Made by a program: the position numbers and the translations under genes. Of a stretch of 32,203 bases of DNA, positions 31,700 through 32,203 are shown piece after piece. This DNA comes from an uncultured Clostridia bacterium (GTDB lineage: Bacteria > Bacillota > Clostridia > UBA1381), in assembly GCA_947591315.1 (NCBI GenBank), contig CANQDD010000022.1, positions 1 through 32,203 on the forward strand. The letters are read 5' to 3'. The notes under the pieces were generated by a model. The model was not told where the DNA came from and ran no database searches. It worked only from the letters and a program-made list of their open reading frames with translations. Position 1 is the first letter of the stretch, and every line of letters starts with the position of its first letter.

Positions 31700-31757
31700 T
31701 TGACCTGTTCATGGGTGAACATGTTATAATTATAATATCTATAAGGAAAAATGTCGA
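31700..31757. promoter_or_regulatory. Divergent MerR-type promoter pair with operator
   Basis: Plus strand: TTGACC (31700-31705), over-long 19-base spacer, TATAAT (31725-31730). The spacer holds the dyad TGTTCA-TGGG-TGAACA (31706-31721), the arrangement MerR activators use. Minus strand: TCGACA (31757-31752), 17-base spacer, TATAAT (31734-31729), reading into merR. The two -10 boxes share the palindrome TTATAATTATAA. Confidence 0.78.
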
Positions 31758-31801
31758 TATATAGTATATTTACAATAGGATTATAACCGGAGGAATGAAC
31801 G

Positions 31802-32203
31802 ATGAAAAAGCGAATTTTAAGTTTAACTGTTGTATTGTCAATGGTACTTGCCATGATACCGGCGTTTTCGCTGACCGCGTCGGCGGAGAGCCTTACGGTT
31901 TCGGGCGGCGGCACGGGCATTGCGGGCGATCCGTATAAGATCGCAAACCTTGCCGACCTTGAGGCGTTTCAAAATTATATTAACGCCGGCGGCGGCAGCG
32001 GCGAGTATTTCAAGCTGACGGCACCTATTGATATGTCGTCAAAGTACAGCGCGGGAAGCAGTACATCATGGACGCCGATTGGAACGGAAGACAATCCATT
32101 TTCAGGCATGTTCGACGGCGGCGGGTTCGAGATAAGCAGACTTTACATAAGCACTACGGATGACTACCAAGGTCTGTTTGGGTATTCCACCGGCACGATC
32201 AAA
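31802..32203 (+). CDS. Secreted surface protein with GLUG-like start (cut by right edge)
   Basis: The first 134 residues of a secreted protein. A signal peptide (1-28, ending SLTASAES) is followed by a compact region reading IAGDPYKIANLADLEAFQNYI, then IDMSS, PIGTEDNPFSGMFDGGGFEI and YQGLFGYSTGTIK; this TPIG...F.G.FDG...GLFG pattern is typical of GLUG-containing large adhesins and enzymes of Clostridia. Total size, repeats and anchor lie beyond the window. CGGAGGA is 7 bases before the ATG. Its only visible promoter is the MerR-type one at 31700-31730. Function (adhesion, polysaccharide binding or degradation) is unknown. Confidence 0.82.
   Translation, partial: MKKRILSLTVVLSMVLAMIPAFSLTASAESLTVSGGGTGIAGDPYKIANLADLEAFQNYINAGGGSGEYFKLTAPIDMSSKYSAGSSTSWTPIGTEDNPFSGMFDGGGFEISRLYISTTDDYQGLFGYSTGTIK

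Noticed and set aside
1-32203. CRISPR arrays, rRNA genes, complete insertion sequences or long direct repeats
   Set aside because: None seen on reading both strands; the only repeats are short palindromes and terminator stems.

Overview
The window looks like chromosomal DNA from a spore-forming, low-to-mid-GC Clostridia bacterium (probably a gut or rumen Oscillospirales/Eubacteriales relative; the genus cannot be fixed from sequence alone). The evidence is an adjacent spoIIGA-sigE-sigG sporulation cluster, strong AGGAGG-type ribosome binding sites, consensus sigma-A promoters, and Gram-positive envelope genes (teichoic-acid polymerase-like, LTA synthase-like, MBOAT/SGNH O-acetylation, lipobox lipoprotein). 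I found about 28 genes (three of them truncated remnants), one tRNA, and no CRISPR array, rRNA or intact mobile element.

Layout. 1-6411, all minus strand: an envelope-polysaccharide region. It holds an SGNH protein, a DUF4358 lipoprotein and an MBOAT acyltransferase (running off the left edge), a GT2 glycosyltransferase translationally coupled to a CDP-glycerol glycerophosphotransferase, galE, and a membrane GT2 synthase. 6641-8311, plus strand: a two-gene unit of an ABM-domain protein and a circularly permuted ATP-grasp enzyme. 8364-15361, minus strand: aspS, followed at 19 bases by a Gld-like ABC transporter operon (ATPase, permease, GldG-like, DUF4340) and an alpha/beta hydrolase. 15538-18853, plus strand: a probably leaderless 8-oxoguanine glycosylase gene, an unknown Cys-rich protein, class II fructose-bisphosphate aldolase, and a polysaccharide deacetylase whose ribosome binding site lies inside the aldolase terminator. 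18850-24377, minus strand: a CdaR-type regulator, then a CtpA-like protease, an LTA synthase-like protein and a GH28 glycosidase. 24483-26887, minus strand: spoIIGA-sigE-sigG, with a spoIIG-type promoter carrying a long spacer and Spo0A-box-like sequences. 27030-29264, minus strand: a secreted 5'-nucleotidase. 29484-29560: tRNA-Met(CAU) with a perfect consensus promoter. 29630-31681: recombination debris, namely a serine recombinase without its catalytic domain, an N-terminal tyrosine-recombinase fragment, and a merR gene truncated tail-to-tail against it. 31802 to the right edge, plus strand: the start of a secreted surface protein driven by what looks like a classical MerR-type promoter.

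Themes. Much of the window concerns building, decorating or remodelling the cell envelope, and sporulation control. Four envelope genes or operons (SGNH/MBOAT, CDP-glycerol transferase, polysaccharide deacetylase, Ctp/LTA synthase/GH28) have a terminator-like hairpin just upstream of their ribosome binding site, three of them with little or no room for a separate promoter. The most interesting regulatory signals are the deacetylase terminator/RBS/possible sigma-G promoter overlap, the leaderless glycosylase promoter with an embedded perfect palindrome, the spoIIGA promoter, and the divergent MerR-type promoter beside a truncated merR gene.
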